This document shows, piece by piece, positions 8,119 through 17,909 of a stretch of DNA of 64,000 nucleotides (position 1 is the first letter of the stretch; each line of letters starts with the position of its first letter). Source of the stretch: Marinithermofilum abyssi (GTDB lineage: Bacteria > Bacillota > Bacilli > Thermoactinomycetales > DSM-45169). Location: the NCBI RefSeq assembly GCF_014641195.1, contig NZ_BMHQ01000004.1, positions 208,735 to 272,734 on the forward strand, in the 5' to 3' direction. The notes below the pieces were generated by a model. It worked only from the letters and a program-made list of their open reading frames with translations, searched no databases and had not been told where the DNA came from. The position numbers and the translations under genes are program-made.

Positions 8119-8410
8119 CAGCTTGATGACAAACCTCTTAGTTCAGCAAAAAGCTCTTCTACCCGTCGCTTCCTCTCTGACGTCACAGATGTGATACTTT
8201 CCGCTCCGAAACGATGACCAAGGCGCGAGCAAAAGGAAAAGCCTGTGTTGCACCCACGGGCACAAGTCACGCCTTGTCACTTTCGCTTCAGGTCGTGCTA
8301 TGCTCGCTTTTTGCCTTGGTCCCACGTTTCGTCGCTAGGTACGTCGTTCAAAGGTCGCTCCTTGTGAGATGTGCTCTCTTCTTCCGAAAATAGGCTTTGT
8401 CAGCAGCCTC
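8119..8410 (-). repeat. Dispersed intergenic repeat, copy A (terminator-associated)
   Basis: About 292 bp between ccdC and its terminator. Read on the minus strand it starts GAGGCTGCTGACAAAGCC and ends GGTTTGTCATCAAGCTGA; these ends are imperfect inverted repeats of each other. Shared blocks with the other copies are a core near 8328-8361, one at 8289-8315 and one at 8260-8273. The element is bracketed by a 20-nt imperfect direct repeat holding a hairpin (8099-8118 and 8411-8430). It carries no open frame of note. A MITE-like element or a structured RNA are both possible. Confidence 0.7.
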
Positions 8411-8432
8411 ACACACCCCTGAGGGTTGTGGA

Positions 8433-8927
8433 TTAATCTGTTCTCTTGAAACGTTCCAGGACTTTTTTGTACTGAATGTACATCGCCACCCGCCAGGGCA
8501 GGATCATCCCGAAAGCCAGGATGAAAAACACGCCCGCTGTCTGTTGGATGGTAATCAAATGTTCGATATAATTGTGCGCCGCGATCCGGATGACCAGCAA
8601 TGTCAGCAAGATGAGAATGAACGCCCGGGAACGCTTCAGGTATACCTGGCCGTTTTTTACATGAAATGTGGATGTCCGGATGAGCGGGTAAGAGAAAAAG
8701 ACGGCTCCGGCCAAAAACGCGCATGCTGCCCAACTCCACGGGATGTGGGTGGACGGGGCGAGAAACATCAGAAATCCGGTGCTCATTCCTATGGGCGGCA
8801 TGATGATTTTTTTAACCGATGTGGGTTTATTCGCCGCGCGGAGTCGGATGAAAATCACCGTCAGCGCCATCATGATTGTCCCCAGAGTTACCGTCACATG
8901 CATGTTTAACGCAAAAGGATGTCCCAC
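8433..8927 (-). CDS. ccdC: CcdC-family membrane protein
   Basis: The protein of about 164 residues has four to five membrane segments and family signatures of B. subtilis CcdC: RAANKPTSVKKIIMPP with STGFLMF, VYLKRSRAFILILL with LLVIR, and FILAFGMILPWRVAMYIQYKK. CcdC is encoded with cytochrome c biogenesis genes in B. subtilis, but its precise role is not established. I chose GTG 8927, with GGGGAGG 9 nt upstream; the next ATG is at 8906. No other cytochrome c maturation gene is next to it here. Its 3' end abuts repeat copy A. Confidence 0.85.
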   Translation of the reverse strand: MGHPFALNMHVTVTLGTIMMALTVIFIRLRAANKPTSVKKIIMPPIGMSTGFLMFLAPSTHIPWSWAACAFLAGAVFFSYPLIRTSTFHVKNGQVYLKRSRAFILILLTLLVIRIAAHNYIEHLITIQQTAGVFFILAFGMILPWRVAMYIQYKKVLERFKRTD

Positions 8928-9187
8928 GGCGAACAACCTCCCCTCCCCATGTATCAAGAAAATGGTAGCATAACCCCGGCCTCCTGACAAATCTTTAAAC
9001 AGCCCTGCGGGTACAAACTAGATATCCAGTTTGAGTTCACCCGTCCTTCGCCATAACGAAACCAACTGGGTATGTTCCCGTCGAGGTGACGGTGGATCAG
9101 GCTTTCCATCTTTCAAGGTTTGTGACGACCGATCTTCGTTGATCAGTCTGTCCTTCTGGATTATCGGTCATCCATCGTTTTTGCTGG
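8928..9187. other. Intergenic stretch upstream of the trpS leader
   Basis: No gene is supported between the ccdC start and the trpS promoter. Short frames here lack ribosome-binding sites. The ccdC promoter must lie in this stretch on the minus strand, but no clear -35/-10 pair is visible. Confidence 0.5.
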
Positions 9188-9219
9188 TTGCATTTTTCTT
9201 TCGAGATGGGTAATATAAT
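9188..9219 (+). promoter_or_regulatory. Probable promoter of trpS
   Basis: TTGCAT (9188-9193), a 17-nt spacer and TAATAT (9211-9216) preceded by TGGG, overlapping a TATAAT at 9214-9219. It starts about 50 nt before the T-box leader. The -35 match is weak, the -10 region strong. Confidence 0.5.
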
Positions 9220-9267
9220 GGATAACGATTTTGGACTGACAACGAGAATACGAGCAAAGGCAAGGAT

Positions 9268-10534
<1,267 letters not shown>

Positions 10535-10550
10535 CCGTATACCCGTCAGA

Positions 10551-10578
10551 AAAACCCGCCATAGCGGCGGGTTTTCTT
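10551..10578 (+). terminator. Terminator of trpS
   Basis: A 9-bp stem (10552-10560 with 10566-10574) is followed by TTTTCTTTT, directly after the trpS stop. Confidence 0.85.
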
Positions 10579-10582
10579 TTAA

Positions 10583-10612
10583 AATAAAAGCGACCCGTTT
10601 TGGGTCGTTTTT
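10583..10612 (-). terminator. Terminator of rpsT
   Basis: A stem of CGACCC (10591-10596) with GGGTCG (10602-10607), extended by A-T pairs, lies just beyond the rpsT stop. The A-rich flank gives a T-run on the minus strand. Confidence 0.75.
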
Positions 10613-10618
10613 ATGTGT

Positions 10619-10885
10619 TTATCCGTTCAGTTGGTTAAACTTTTGGTCCAAACGGGATTTTTGCCGTGCAGCGGCGTTTTTGTGGAGCAAGCCTTTGGTG
10701 ACGGCTTTGTCCAGTTTCCGTTTGGCTTCACGCAGCAAGGTGCCGGCTTTTTCCGTGTCTTGTTGCTCCACTGCGGTCAAGAAGTTTTTGATCGAAGTCC
10801 GCATGGCTGATTTTTGAGCGGCACGATGCATGCGGCGTTTTTCGCTGGTTTTGGTGCGCTTAATGGCGGATTTAATGTTCGGCAT
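10619..10885 (-). CDS. rpsT: 30S ribosomal protein S20
   Basis: The 88-residue basic protein is S20, an early-binding 16S rRNA protein. It starts [18 protein letters not shown], typical of the family. The longer frame to 10912 is rejected because GGGAGGTGAAACGA directly precedes the ATG at 10885. As in B. subtilis it lies between holA and gpr, and it is transcribed divergently from gpr. No regulatory leader is recognisable. Confidence 0.96.
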   Translation of the reverse strand: MPNIKSAIKRTKTSEKRRMHRAAQKSAMRTSIKNFLTAVEQQDTEKAGTLLREAKRKLDKAVTKGLLHKNAAARQKSRLDQKFNQLNG

Positions 10886-11040
10886 TCGTTTCACCTCCCG
10901 CGAATCACTCAACGTCGCCTCTCAACATGCAACACGCTAAATTCTATCACGGGGGTCCATAAAAAGCAAGAGAAGGAATAAAGAAAAGCCGGTCTTGGAA
11001 AAATGGAATCAGCGAGAAAAAAAGAAGGTGGTGTGCCAAC

Positions 11041-12168
11041 ATGGCCGGCGAACAACATCGGAAGGGGCAGGAAAAGCGGTTGGACCTGAGTCCTTTTCCC
11101 ATCCGGACAGACCTTGCCCGCGAAGCTCATGATATGGCGCTGGGACGCCGTCAAAAAGGTGAAGGGGTCCCAGGGGTTCATGCGGAAGAGCGGGAGGAAA
11201 ACGGGATCCTTACCAGCTGGATCCGCATCGAGGATCAAGAGGGAGCGCGGGAGTTGGGTAAACTGCCGGGATTGTATCTCACTCTGGAGATTCCGGATCT
11301 GCGCAGCCAGGATTCAGAGTTGCAACGACGGGTGGCTCAGCACTTTTCGGATCAGTTTCAACAGTTTCTCAAACAGGCGGGAATTCCTGAAAACGCCAGC
11401 GTATTGATCGTCGGGCTGGGAAACTGGAACGTGACTGCCGATGCACTGGGACCTTTTGTGGTAAAACATACGATGGTGACGCGTCATTTGTTTCAATTGA
11501 TGCCCGAACAAGTGGAGGAAGGGTACCGGCCGGTAAGCGCCATCTCCCCCGGCGTATTGGGGACGACGGGCATGGAGACGAGTGAGATCGTTCTTGGTGT
11601 AGTGGAACGAACCAAGCCGGATGTGGTGATCGCGGTGGATGCACTGGCGTCCCGGGCACTCAACCGTGTCAACACGACGATTCAAGTAGCGGATACAGGC
11701 ATTAACCCCGGGTCGGGCGTGGGAAACAAACGAAAAGCACTGAATAAAGAGACGCTAGGAATACCAGTGATTGCCATCGGCATTCCGACGGTGGTGGATG
11801 CGGCCACGATCGCCCACGACACGATCGATTTTGTATTGGCCCACTTGCAGCGGGAGATGAGCCAGCAGAACGGCAAAATGTCCAATCCCCTCGATCCGCT
11901 CAACCGGGCCAACGTCAAGGAACTCCAATCGCAAGAAGTACCGACGGAAACAAGGAGCCAGGTGCTTGGAATGGTGGGGGGGCTTGACCCCAATGAAAAG
12001 CGTCAACTGATCGAAGAAGTATTAAACCCCTTGGGCCAAAATTTGATTGTCACTCCAAAAGAAGTGGACGCCTTTATCGGCGATATGGGCAAGCTGGTGG
12101 CGGACGGCTTAAGCTGCGCCCTGCACAATTCGGTTACCCTGGATAATGTCTCCTCCCATGTGAACTAA
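11041..12168 (+). CDS. gpr: Germination protease (spore protease)
   Basis: The 375-residue protein is GPR, the aspartic-type endopeptidase that degrades SASPs in the germinating spore. It is made as a zymogen in the forespore; the N-terminal region around FPIRTDLAREAHD contains the usual propeptide cleavage neighbourhood. The conserved core includes VGLGNWNVTADALGP and GIPTVVDAATIAHDTID. A likely substrate, the SASP at 34386-34580, carries the EIA cleavage site in this same window. The start has GAAGGTGGTG upstream. The sporulation promoter was not resolved. Confidence 0.95.
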   Translation: MAGEQHRKGQEKRLDLSPFPIRTDLAREAHDMALGRRQKGEGVPGVHAEEREENGILTSWIRIEDQEGARELGKLPGLYLTLEIPDLRSQDSELQRRVAQHFSDQFQQFLKQAGIPENASVLIVGLGNWNVTADALGPFVVKHTMVTRHLFQLMPEQVEEGYRPVSAISPGVLGTTGMETSEIVLGVVERTKPDVVIAVDALASRALNRVNTTIQVADTGINPGSGVGNKRKALNKETLGIPVIAIGIPTVVDAATIAHDTIDFVLAHLQREMSQQNGKMSNPLDPLNRANVKELQSQEVPTETRSQVLGMVGGLDPNEKRQLIEEVLNPLGQNLIVTPKEVDAFIGDMGKLVADGLSCALHNSVTLDNVSSHVN

Positions 12169-12173
12169 AAAGA

Positions 12174-12525
12174 AAAGGCAAGCAGAGTCCATCCTTTGGG
12201 AAAGAAGAGAGCTTTTCACCAGGTTCTCTCTCCGACGTAAACGGTCGCTATACATTTATCGCGTGACTGTGGAAGCGTAGCGAACGAAGACGACCCGATG
12301 CCCTGTGAAAACGATGATCGAGAGGTGCGAGTCAAAGGAAACGCTTTGTATGCACCAACGGGCACTCAAGTGCGTACGTCGTGCCTTGATCGCTTTGCTC
12401 CCAGGTCATGCCTGTGACTCACTTTTAGCTCCTATGTCGTTGGGTACGTCGTTCAAAAGTCGCGGCTTGGAGAAGGACACCCTGCTATCCAAATAGACCT
12501 GCTGAACCTTCGTCATCAAGCTGAG
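12174..12525 (-). repeat. Dispersed intergenic repeat, copy B
   Basis: About 350 bp between gpr and its terminator. By internal sequence it has the orientation of copy A on the plus strand, opposite to copies C and D: its core at 12437-12463 reads TCGTTGGGTACGTCGTTCAA. Another shared block lies near 12316-12390. It ends CGTCATCAAGCTGAG right against the terminator stem. No direct repeat is obvious at its left end, so it is the most diverged full copy. The remaining bases up to spoIIP (12547-12735) hold no recognisable feature. Confidence 0.6.
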
Positions 12526-12546
12526 AAAGCCGGTCCGGCTTTTTTC
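12526..12546 (+). terminator. Terminator of gpr, next to repeat copy B
   Basis: A 7-bp stem (12526-12532 with 12536-12542) and a T-rich tail directly follow the repeat end. Confidence 0.75.
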
Positions 12547-12735
12547 TTTTTGGGCCGGTATAGCATACAGGGTATATTTCCTCTATTTTCTTCCGATAAT
12601 GGTAGCGAAACGAAAGGTATACCCTTCTCCCAATCTATGAAATCTACCCGATCTATGAAAATCAAAAAGCTAGGTTCTACTCTCTTAAACCGGCTCATAA
12701 AGATGGGGTGAGACGAGCTTGAGAGGGGGAGAGGG

Positions 12736-13884
12736 ATGGGTCGAAGCTACCGGGGATTTACCACTGTAAACATGTCGACCCCCAAAGTCCGGCAAACCTT
12801 TGTTTTATTGATCTTGGGTACAGCGGTGATATTCGTCGTCGCAGGTATTTTTGCCACCTTGCAAGCGGAAAGGAGCGCTCACTCCTCCGACCTGCGCAAA
12901 ATTACTTCCCGCCTTTCCACGGAGACACTCCTGTATCTGATGGGCGGTGAGATTCCTTACCTGATGGCGGATGAAGAGATTGCCGCCAAACAGCTGAGTA
13001 TGTCGGGAGTCCTGTTTGAACTGGCAACCAGCGTCGATCCCAAAGATCCTCGAAGCTTTTTGGGTGAGCTGCCGGGCTTTGCATTGTTTGATACGGAAAT
13101 CGCAGTAGCCGGTCAGGGGGTGGATTACACGTCGGTTCCGATCGAATCTGCACCGCCGGAAGATGTGGCAAGGCGACTGGCGGAACAGAACAAGAAATCG
13201 CCGGCGAAGAAGAAAGAGCCGACGGAAGAGCGAAAGGCTCCCAATGGCAGAGAGCAGGTGTATATCTACCATACTCACTACACGGAATCGTATCTGCCGA
13301 GCTTGAACAAATCGGGCAACCCCAATACCGCTTATGACAATCAGAACAATGTCACCCAGGTCGGGAAGCATCTCGGCAAAGAACTGGACCGGTTAGGGAT
13401 CGGGAACATCGTTCGAACCGAAGGATATGACGCCAACTGGAACCGGCTTTACCAAGCATCGCGGGCGGCGGCGGTACAAGCGATGAAGCAAAATCGGGAA
13501 CTGCGTTATTTAATCGATATTCATCGAGACTCGCAGCCCCGGGAGAAGACAACCAAAGAAATTCGCGGTAAATCCTATGCCCGAATCTCTTTTGTTATCG
13601 GAACCGCCAATCCCCACTGGGAAGAAAACGAACAGTTCGCCCGAAAGCTACACAAGCGGCTAGATGAGCTCTATCCCGGACTCTCCAAGGGAGTGTTCCG
13701 AAAGAGCCGCGCCACCGGCAACGGTGAGTACAACCAATCCCTTTCCAATCGAAGCATTCTCGTCGAGATCGGTGGAGTCGGCAATACTTTTGAGGAAGCA
13801 TTCCGGACATCGGAAGCCTTGGCCCGTGCGTTTGCAGATCTGCATTTTGAAGCGAAGCCCGTCGATGGAAAACCCGGCCCCTGA
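12736..13884 (+). CDS. spoIIP: Stage II sporulation protein P
   Basis: The 382-residue protein is SpoIIP, the amidase/endopeptidase of the DMP complex that thins septal peptidoglycan and drives engulfment. It has an N-terminal membrane anchor (about residues 21-42), a variable linker rich in Lys and Glu (about 155-172) and the amidase domain with YIYHTHYTESY, IDIHRDS and a late SILVEIGG segment. Length and order (after gpr, before yqxA and lepA) match Bacillus. The ATG is preceded by a purine-rich GAGAGGGGGAGAGG. Mother-cell sigma-E control is expected from the family, but I could not place the promoter. Confidence 0.95.
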   Translation: MGRSYRGFTTVNMSTPKVRQTFVLLILGTAVIFVVAGIFATLQAERSAHSSDLRKITSRLSTETLLYLMGGEIPYLMADEEIAAKQLSMSGVLFELATSVDPKDPRSFLGELPGFALFDTEIAVAGQGVDYTSVPIESAPPEDVARRLAEQNKKSPAKKKEPTEERKAPNGREQVYIYHTHYTESYLPSLNKSGNPNTAYDNQNNVTQVGKHLGKELDRLGIGNIVRTEGYDANWNRLYQASRAAAVQAMKQNRELRYLIDIHRDSQPREKTTKEIRGKSYARISFVIGTANPHWEENEQFARKLHKRLDELYPGLSKGVFRKSRATGNGEYNQSLSNRSILVEIGGVGNTFEEAFRTSEALARAFADLHFEAKPVDGKPGP

Positions 13885-13922
13885 CGTACACAAAAATCAG
13901 GAAGCCGAGGAGGTAAGCGATC

Positions 13923-14291
13923 GTGAGATTGATGTTTCAGGTCTTCACACTGATGATGGTGTTAATGTTCGGCCTGTTTTTGGGCATTGATACCGCCGAA
14001 CAAAACATACAAAAAATCCAGGGAAGCCAAGGCGCACCTCGGGCGGTTCAAATCACCCCGGAAAACGGCCGTGTGGAAATCGCGGTATTGGGCCATGTCT
14101 ATGAAGCGGAAAATCCCGTGAAGAAAGAGGAGGAGCGGGAGCCGAAGGTAAAGAAAGGGGAATCTTCCCAGGTGTCCTCCCGCTCCTTGGAAGAAAGCAG
14201 TTGGATGGCACAGGTGAGCAACCAAGTAGGACAAGGGTTGCGGCAGGGAACGCGCAAGGCATTGGATGAAGTGGTGGGGTGGTTGGATTAG
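13923..14291 (+). CDS. yqxA: YqxA-family (DUF3679) protein
   Basis: The 122-residue protein has one N-terminal membrane segment (about residues 4-22), a charged middle part rich in Glu and Lys, and an amphipathic C-terminal helix. Position between spoIIP and lepA and the short DTAEQNIQKIQG segment after the anchor fit YqxA, whose function is unknown. The GTG start at 13923 has GGAGGTAAGC upstream. It follows spoIIP by 38 nt and is probably in the same transcript. Confidence 0.75.
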   Translation: MRLMFQVFTLMMVLMFGLFLGIDTAEQNIQKIQGSQGAPRAVQITPENGRVEIAVLGHVYEAENPVKKEEEREPKVKKGESSQVSSRSLEESSWMAQVSNQVGQGLRQGTRKALDEVVGWLD

Positions 14292-14315
14292 GAGCGGGTA
14301 AAAGGGCTGCAATTT

Positions 14316-14366
14316 TGGACAGGTTTGTCGCCAATCTGAGCGTGTTCCCCTAGCACGCTTTTTTTG
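14316..14366 (+). terminator. Terminator of spoIIP-yqxA with a repeat-end remnant
   Basis: A 6-bp stem (14339-14344 with 14354-14359) and seven T residues end the spoIIP-yqxA unit. Directly upstream, AGGTTTGTCGCCAATCTGAG matches the 3' end of the dispersed repeats, so this looks like a solo or heavily deleted repeat copy at a terminator. Confidence 0.7.
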
Positions 14367-14400
14367 TTGAGCCTGTTTTGGAGAATAGGATCTTCGTACA

Positions 14401-14429
14401 TTGAAGGCCCCCGCAGTGACTGCTATAAT
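14401..14429 (+). promoter_or_regulatory. Sigma-A type promoter of lepA
   Basis: TTGAAG (14401-14406), a 17-nt spacer and TATAAT (14424-14429) with an extended TGC. It lies about 46 nt upstream of the lepA start. Confidence 0.8.
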
Positions 14430-14475
14430 ATGAAAGATGCAGTTTTGCGCGTGTTTGACCGCAGGAGGGAACGGA

Positions 14476-16296
14476 ATGGACAAAAAGGAACGGCAACGAA
14501 GGATCCGCAACTTTTCGATCATTGCCCATATCGACCATGGAAAATCGACCTTGGCGGATCGTATTTTGGAATATACGGGCGCGCTTTCCGAAAGAGAAAA
14601 GCAGGATCAGTTCCTCGACACCATGGATTTGGAGCGGGAGCGGGGGATTACGATCAAATTGCAGTCGGTACGGCTTCCCTATAAAGCAAAGGACGGGAAG
14701 GAATATATTTTGAACTTGATCGATACCCCGGGACACGTGGACTTTACTTATGAGGTATCTCGCAGTTTGGCCGCATGCGAAGGGGCGCTGTTGGTCGTGG
14801 ATGCCGCCCAGGGCGTAGAAGCCCAAACCATGGCCAACGTGTATCTGGCTTTGGAAAATGAGCTGGAGATTCTGCCGGTAATCAATAAAATCGATCTTCC
14901 CAGCGCAGAACCGGACCGGGTTCGTCAGGAAATCGAAGATGTGATCGGATTGGATGCCAGTGAAGCGGTACTGGCTTCGGCGAAAGCGGGGATCGGAACG
15001 GAAGAGATTCTGGAGCAGATCGTAAAAAAGGTGCCGGCACCTGAAGGAGATCCCGATGCACCGCTGAAGGCGCTCATCTATGACTCCATCTATGATTCGT
15101 ACAAAGGGGTTATCACCTACATCCGGGTGGTGGACGGCACCATCAAAAAAGGGATGAAAGTACGGATGATGGCCACCGGCAAAGAGTTTGAGGTAACGGA
15201 AGTGGGCGTGTTCGCTCCCCGTCCTGTCGCGCGTGATGAGCTTTCTGTCGGAGAAGTCGGTTTTATGGTGGCTTCCATTAAAAACGTAAAAGACACCCGG
15301 GTGGGGGACACCATCACCGATGCGAACAATCCCGCACCGGAACCACTGCCGGGTTACCGCAAAATCAACCCCATGGTCTTCTGCGGCATGTATCCGGTGG
15401 ATTCCTCGGACTACGATGATTTGCGGGAAGCCTTGGAGAAACTGGAGTTGAACGATGCTTCTCTCCGTTACGAACCGGAGACCTCCAGTGCCCTCGGATT
15501 CGGCTTTCGCTGCGGCTTCCTCGGATTGCTTCACATGGAAATCATCCAGGAGCGGATCGAGCGGGAGTTTAATATTCCGCTGATTACCACCGCTCCCAGC
15601 GTAGTATACCGGGTATTTAAGACAGACGGAACCCAGCTGGATATTGAAAACCCGACCCATATGCCGCCGCAGCAGGAAATTGATCATGTGGAAGAGCCTT
15701 ACGTGAAAGCTTCGATCATGGTGCCCAACGATTATGTCGGGGCGGTGATGGAGCTTTGCCAGACCAAACGGGGCGAATACTTGGACATGCAATACCTGGA
15801 TGCCAATCGGGTTAATATTATTTACGAACTGCCGCTGGCGGAGATCGTTTATGATTTCTTTGACCAGTTGAAATCCGGCACCAAGGGGTACGCCTCCTTC
15901 GACTATGAATTAATCGGCTACAAAGCTTCCAAACTGGTGAAGATGGATATTTTGCTAAACGGCGAACCGGTCGATGCGCTCTCCTTTATCGTTCACCGGG
16001 GCAAAGCCTACCATCGGGGGCGCCAATTGGTGGAGAAGCTGCGTGAGCTGATTCCCCGGCAGATGTTTGAAGTACCGGTACAGGCTGCGATCGGCAATAA
16101 AGTGATCGCACGGGAAACCATCCGCGCCCAACGCAAAAATGTGTTAGCCAAGTGTTACGGTGGGGACGTCTCCCGGAAACGGAAACTGTTGGAAAAACAG
16201 AAGGAAGGGAAAAAGCGCATGAAAGCCGTGGGGAATGTGGAAGTGCCCCAAGAGGCATTCATGGCGGTTCTTCAGATGGACGACAACAAAAAATAA
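14476..16296 (+). CDS. lepA: Elongation factor 4 (back-translocase LepA)
   Basis: The 606-residue GTPase acts on stalled or mistranslocated ribosomes. It has the G1 motif AHIDHGKST near residue 20, the RGITI switch, [12 protein letters not shown] and the LepA-specific C-terminal domain with basic residues. The ATG at 14476 has GGAGGGA 6 nt upstream; a longer frame to 14437 lacks a ribosome-binding site. It is followed by repeat copy C and a terminator, which separates it from hemW. Confidence 0.97.
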   Translation: MDKKERQRRIRNFSIIAHIDHGKSTLADRILEYTGALSEREKQDQFLDTMDLERERGITIKLQSVRLPYKAKDGKEYILNLIDTPGHVDFTYEVSRSLAACEGALLVVDAAQGVEAQTMANVYLALENELEILPVINKIDLPSAEPDRVRQEIEDVIGLDASEAVLASAKAGIGTEEILEQIVKKVPAPEGDPDAPLKALIYDSIYDSYKGVITYIRVVDGTIKKGMKVRMMATGKEFEVTEVGVFAPRPVARDELSVGEVGFMVASIKNVKDTRVGDTITDANNPAPEPLPGYRKINPMVFCGMYPVDSSDYDDLREALEKLELNDASLRYEPETSSALGFGFRCGFLGLLHMEIIQERIEREFNIPLITTAPSVVYRVFKTDGTQLDIENPTHMPPQQEIDHVEEPYVKASIMVPNDYVGAVMELCQTKRGEYLDMQYLDANRVNIIYELPLAEIVYDFFDQLKSGTKGYASFDYELIGYKASKLVKMDILLNGEPVDALSFIVHRGKAYHRGRQLVEKLRELIPRQMFEVPVQAAIGNKVIARETIRAQRKNVLAKCYGGDVSRKRKLLEKQKEGKKRMKAVGNVEVPQEAFMAVLQMDDNKK

Positions 16297-16312
16297 GACT
16301 GCATCACAGTCC

Positions 16313-16588
16313 GGAGGCTGCTGACAATGTTCGAAATGAGCAGAAGAACTTTTTAGCCCGAGCAGCTCTTTTTGACGACGAACTTAGCGACAAGAGAGGA
16401 GACAAAAAATCGGCACATAGCACGACCTGGGAGGTTGCGAAAGGCGTGACTTGTACTTTTTGAGTACATTCCGTATTGTGCCGCGTCTCGTTGAATCTCT
16501 TGGAGCGGACCGTATGGACTTCTGCTCGGAGGAATGGGAGCAACGGGCAAAAAAGTCAAGCTATCCTACAGGTTTGTCATCAGTCTGA
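16313..16588 (+). repeat. Dispersed intergenic repeat, copy C
   Basis: About 275 bp between lepA and the next terminator. It starts GAGGCTGCTGACAATG and ends GGTTTGTCATCAGTCTGA. Shared blocks: the core at 16371-16394, CATAGCACGACCTG at 16416-16429 and GGCGTGACTTGT at 16443-16454. It is bracketed by a 16-nt direct repeat with 13 matches (16296-16311, itself a small hairpin, and 16589-16604), which may be a target-site duplication. Confidence 0.7.
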
Positions 16589-16620
16589 AGACTCCATCAC
16601 AATGAATTGCTGGCGTACTA

Positions 16621-16649
16621 ACCGCGAGTGGCGACACTTGCGGTTTTTT
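16621..16649 (+). terminator. Terminator downstream of lepA and repeat C
   Basis: A 10-bp stem (16621-16630 with 16635-16644, one G-U) with a T-run, ending 16 nt before the hemW start. Confidence 0.8.
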
Positions 16650-16665
16650 GCAAGGAGATGATCCG

Positions 16666-17817
16666 ATGAAACCGAAAGCGGTCTATATTCATATCCCCTT
16701 CTGCTCTCACAAGTGTCATTACTGTGATTTTACAGCGTATGTGGTCGGGGGGCAGCCGGTGGATGAATACCTGGAAGCATTGGAACGGGAAATGGCTTAT
16801 ACCGTGGCGGAAGTACAGCCGGAGAAGATCCACTCCATCTTTATCGGAGGCGGTACACCTACGGTACTGGAACCGAAGCAGCTGGAACGGTTGTTGGCTG
16901 CTGTCCGCCGCCATTTCCCCCATTGGGCCGATGACATCGAATTTACCGTGGAAGCGAACCCGGGGACCACAGAGCCGGATAAGCTGAGGGTGATGCGGGA
17001 AGGTGGAGTGAATCGACTCAGTTTCGGAGCACAAACGTTCCGCAAGGATCTGCTGGAAAAAATCGGACGGATCCACTCGGTGGAAGACATTCGACGCAGT
17101 GTGCACCAGGCACGGGAGGCGGGGGTGGAGAACATTTCCCTCGACCTGATGTTCGGCCTGCCGGAGCAACAGGTGGTAGATGTGGAAGCGGCAATCAGAG
17201 AAGCCCTGCTTCTTCAGCCGGACCATTTTTCTGTTTACAGCCTGAAAGTGGAGGAAGGCACTCTCTTTCATGCCCGCATGCTGCAAGGAAAATTGCCGCT
17301 GCCCTCGGAAGACGACGAGTTGGCCATGTATCAGCTGACTCGTCAGCAGCTGGCGGAAGCCGGTTATCCGCAGTACGAGATCAGTAACTTCGCCAAGCCG
17401 GGTTTTAAAAGTCGCCATAACTCCACCTATTGGCGCAACGAACCATATTATGGCCTCGGAGCCGGCGCTCACGGCTACATGCAGGGGGTGCGTCACCAAA
17501 ATGTTCGCGGGGTCAAGGAATATATCCGCTTAACTTCTGAACAGGGGCGGCCTGTGGATGAGACGCACACGGTCCCTCTCGAGGAAGAAATGGAGAATCA
17601 GATGATTCTCGGGTTGCGCTTGATGGAAGGGGTGGATGTATCCCGGTTTGCCCAGCGATTCGAGAGAGAAGTAGGCGACGTGTTCGGCGGCGTGTTGGAA
17701 CGCTTGGAAACCAAAGGGCTGATACAGTGGGAAAAAGGGCGCATCCGCTTGACGGAGCAAGGGATCCTGTTTGGGAACGAAGTGTTTGCTTCGTTCATTG
17801 GAGAGGCGGTTCTGTGA
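16666..17817 (+). CDS. hemW: Radical SAM heme chaperone HemW
   Basis: The 383-residue protein has the radical-SAM cluster motif FCSHKCHYCDF near residue 12 (C-x3-C-x2-C followed by Phe), as in HemW, a heme-binding relative of coproporphyrinogen dehydrogenase. It is thought to deliver heme to membrane enzymes. Length and order (lepA-hemW-hrcA) match Bacillus. The ATG at 16666 has AAGGAGATG upstream; a longer TTG start at 16648 would overlap the terminator. Confidence 0.94.
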   Translation: MKPKAVYIHIPFCSHKCHYCDFTAYVVGGQPVDEYLEALEREMAYTVAEVQPEKIHSIFIGGGTPTVLEPKQLERLLAAVRRHFPHWADDIEFTVEANPGTTEPDKLRVMREGGVNRLSFGAQTFRKDLLEKIGRIHSVEDIRRSVHQAREAGVENISLDLMFGLPEQQVVDVEAAIREALLLQPDHFSVYSLKVEEGTLFHARMLQGKLPLPSEDDELAMYQLTRQQLAEAGYPQYEISNFAKPGFKSRHNSTYWRNEPYYGLGAGAHGYMQGVRHQNVRGVKEYIRLTSEQGRPVDETHTVPLEEEMENQMILGLRLMEGVDVSRFAQRFEREVGDVFGGVLERLETKGLIQWEKGRIRLTEQGILFGNEVFASFIGEAVL

Positions 17818-17825
17818 GATAATCG

Positions 17826-17854
17826 TTGACAACATATAGGGCGTCTGATACCTT
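17826..17854 (+). promoter_or_regulatory. Promoter of the hrcA-dnaK operon
   Basis: TTGACA (17826-17831), a 17-nt spacer and TACCTT (17849-17854) with an extended TG at 17846-17847. It places the start site just before the CIRCE operator, as expected for repression by HrcA. Confidence 0.65.
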
Positions 17855-17866
17855 TAAAATAAGTAT

Positions 17867-17893
17867 TTAGCACTCGATCATCCGGAGTGCTAA
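17867..17893 (+). promoter_or_regulatory. CIRCE operator
   Basis: A perfect CIRCE inverted repeat: TTAGCACTC, nine bases, GAGTGCTAA. HrcA binds this element and represses the operon until heat shock titrates its chaperone. It lies 16 nt upstream of the hrcA start codon, so it also covers the 5' end of the mRNA. Confidence 0.98.
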
Positions 17894-17909
17894 CAAGGAG
17901 GTGAGGCAG

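Noticed and set aside
10913-11040. Sigma-F/G promoter upstream of gpr
   Set aside because: CATAAAA near 10958 resembles the -10, but no matching -35 stands at 17-18 nt, so I did not annotate it.
12305-12496. 63-codon frame inside repeat copy B
   Set aside because: Same reason: no frame is shared among the repeat copies and there is no ribosome-binding site.
14350-15792. 480-codon minus-strand frame
   Set aside because: It is antisense to lepA, which has full GTPase motifs. Histidine- and phenylalanine-rich composition is typical of a shadow frame.
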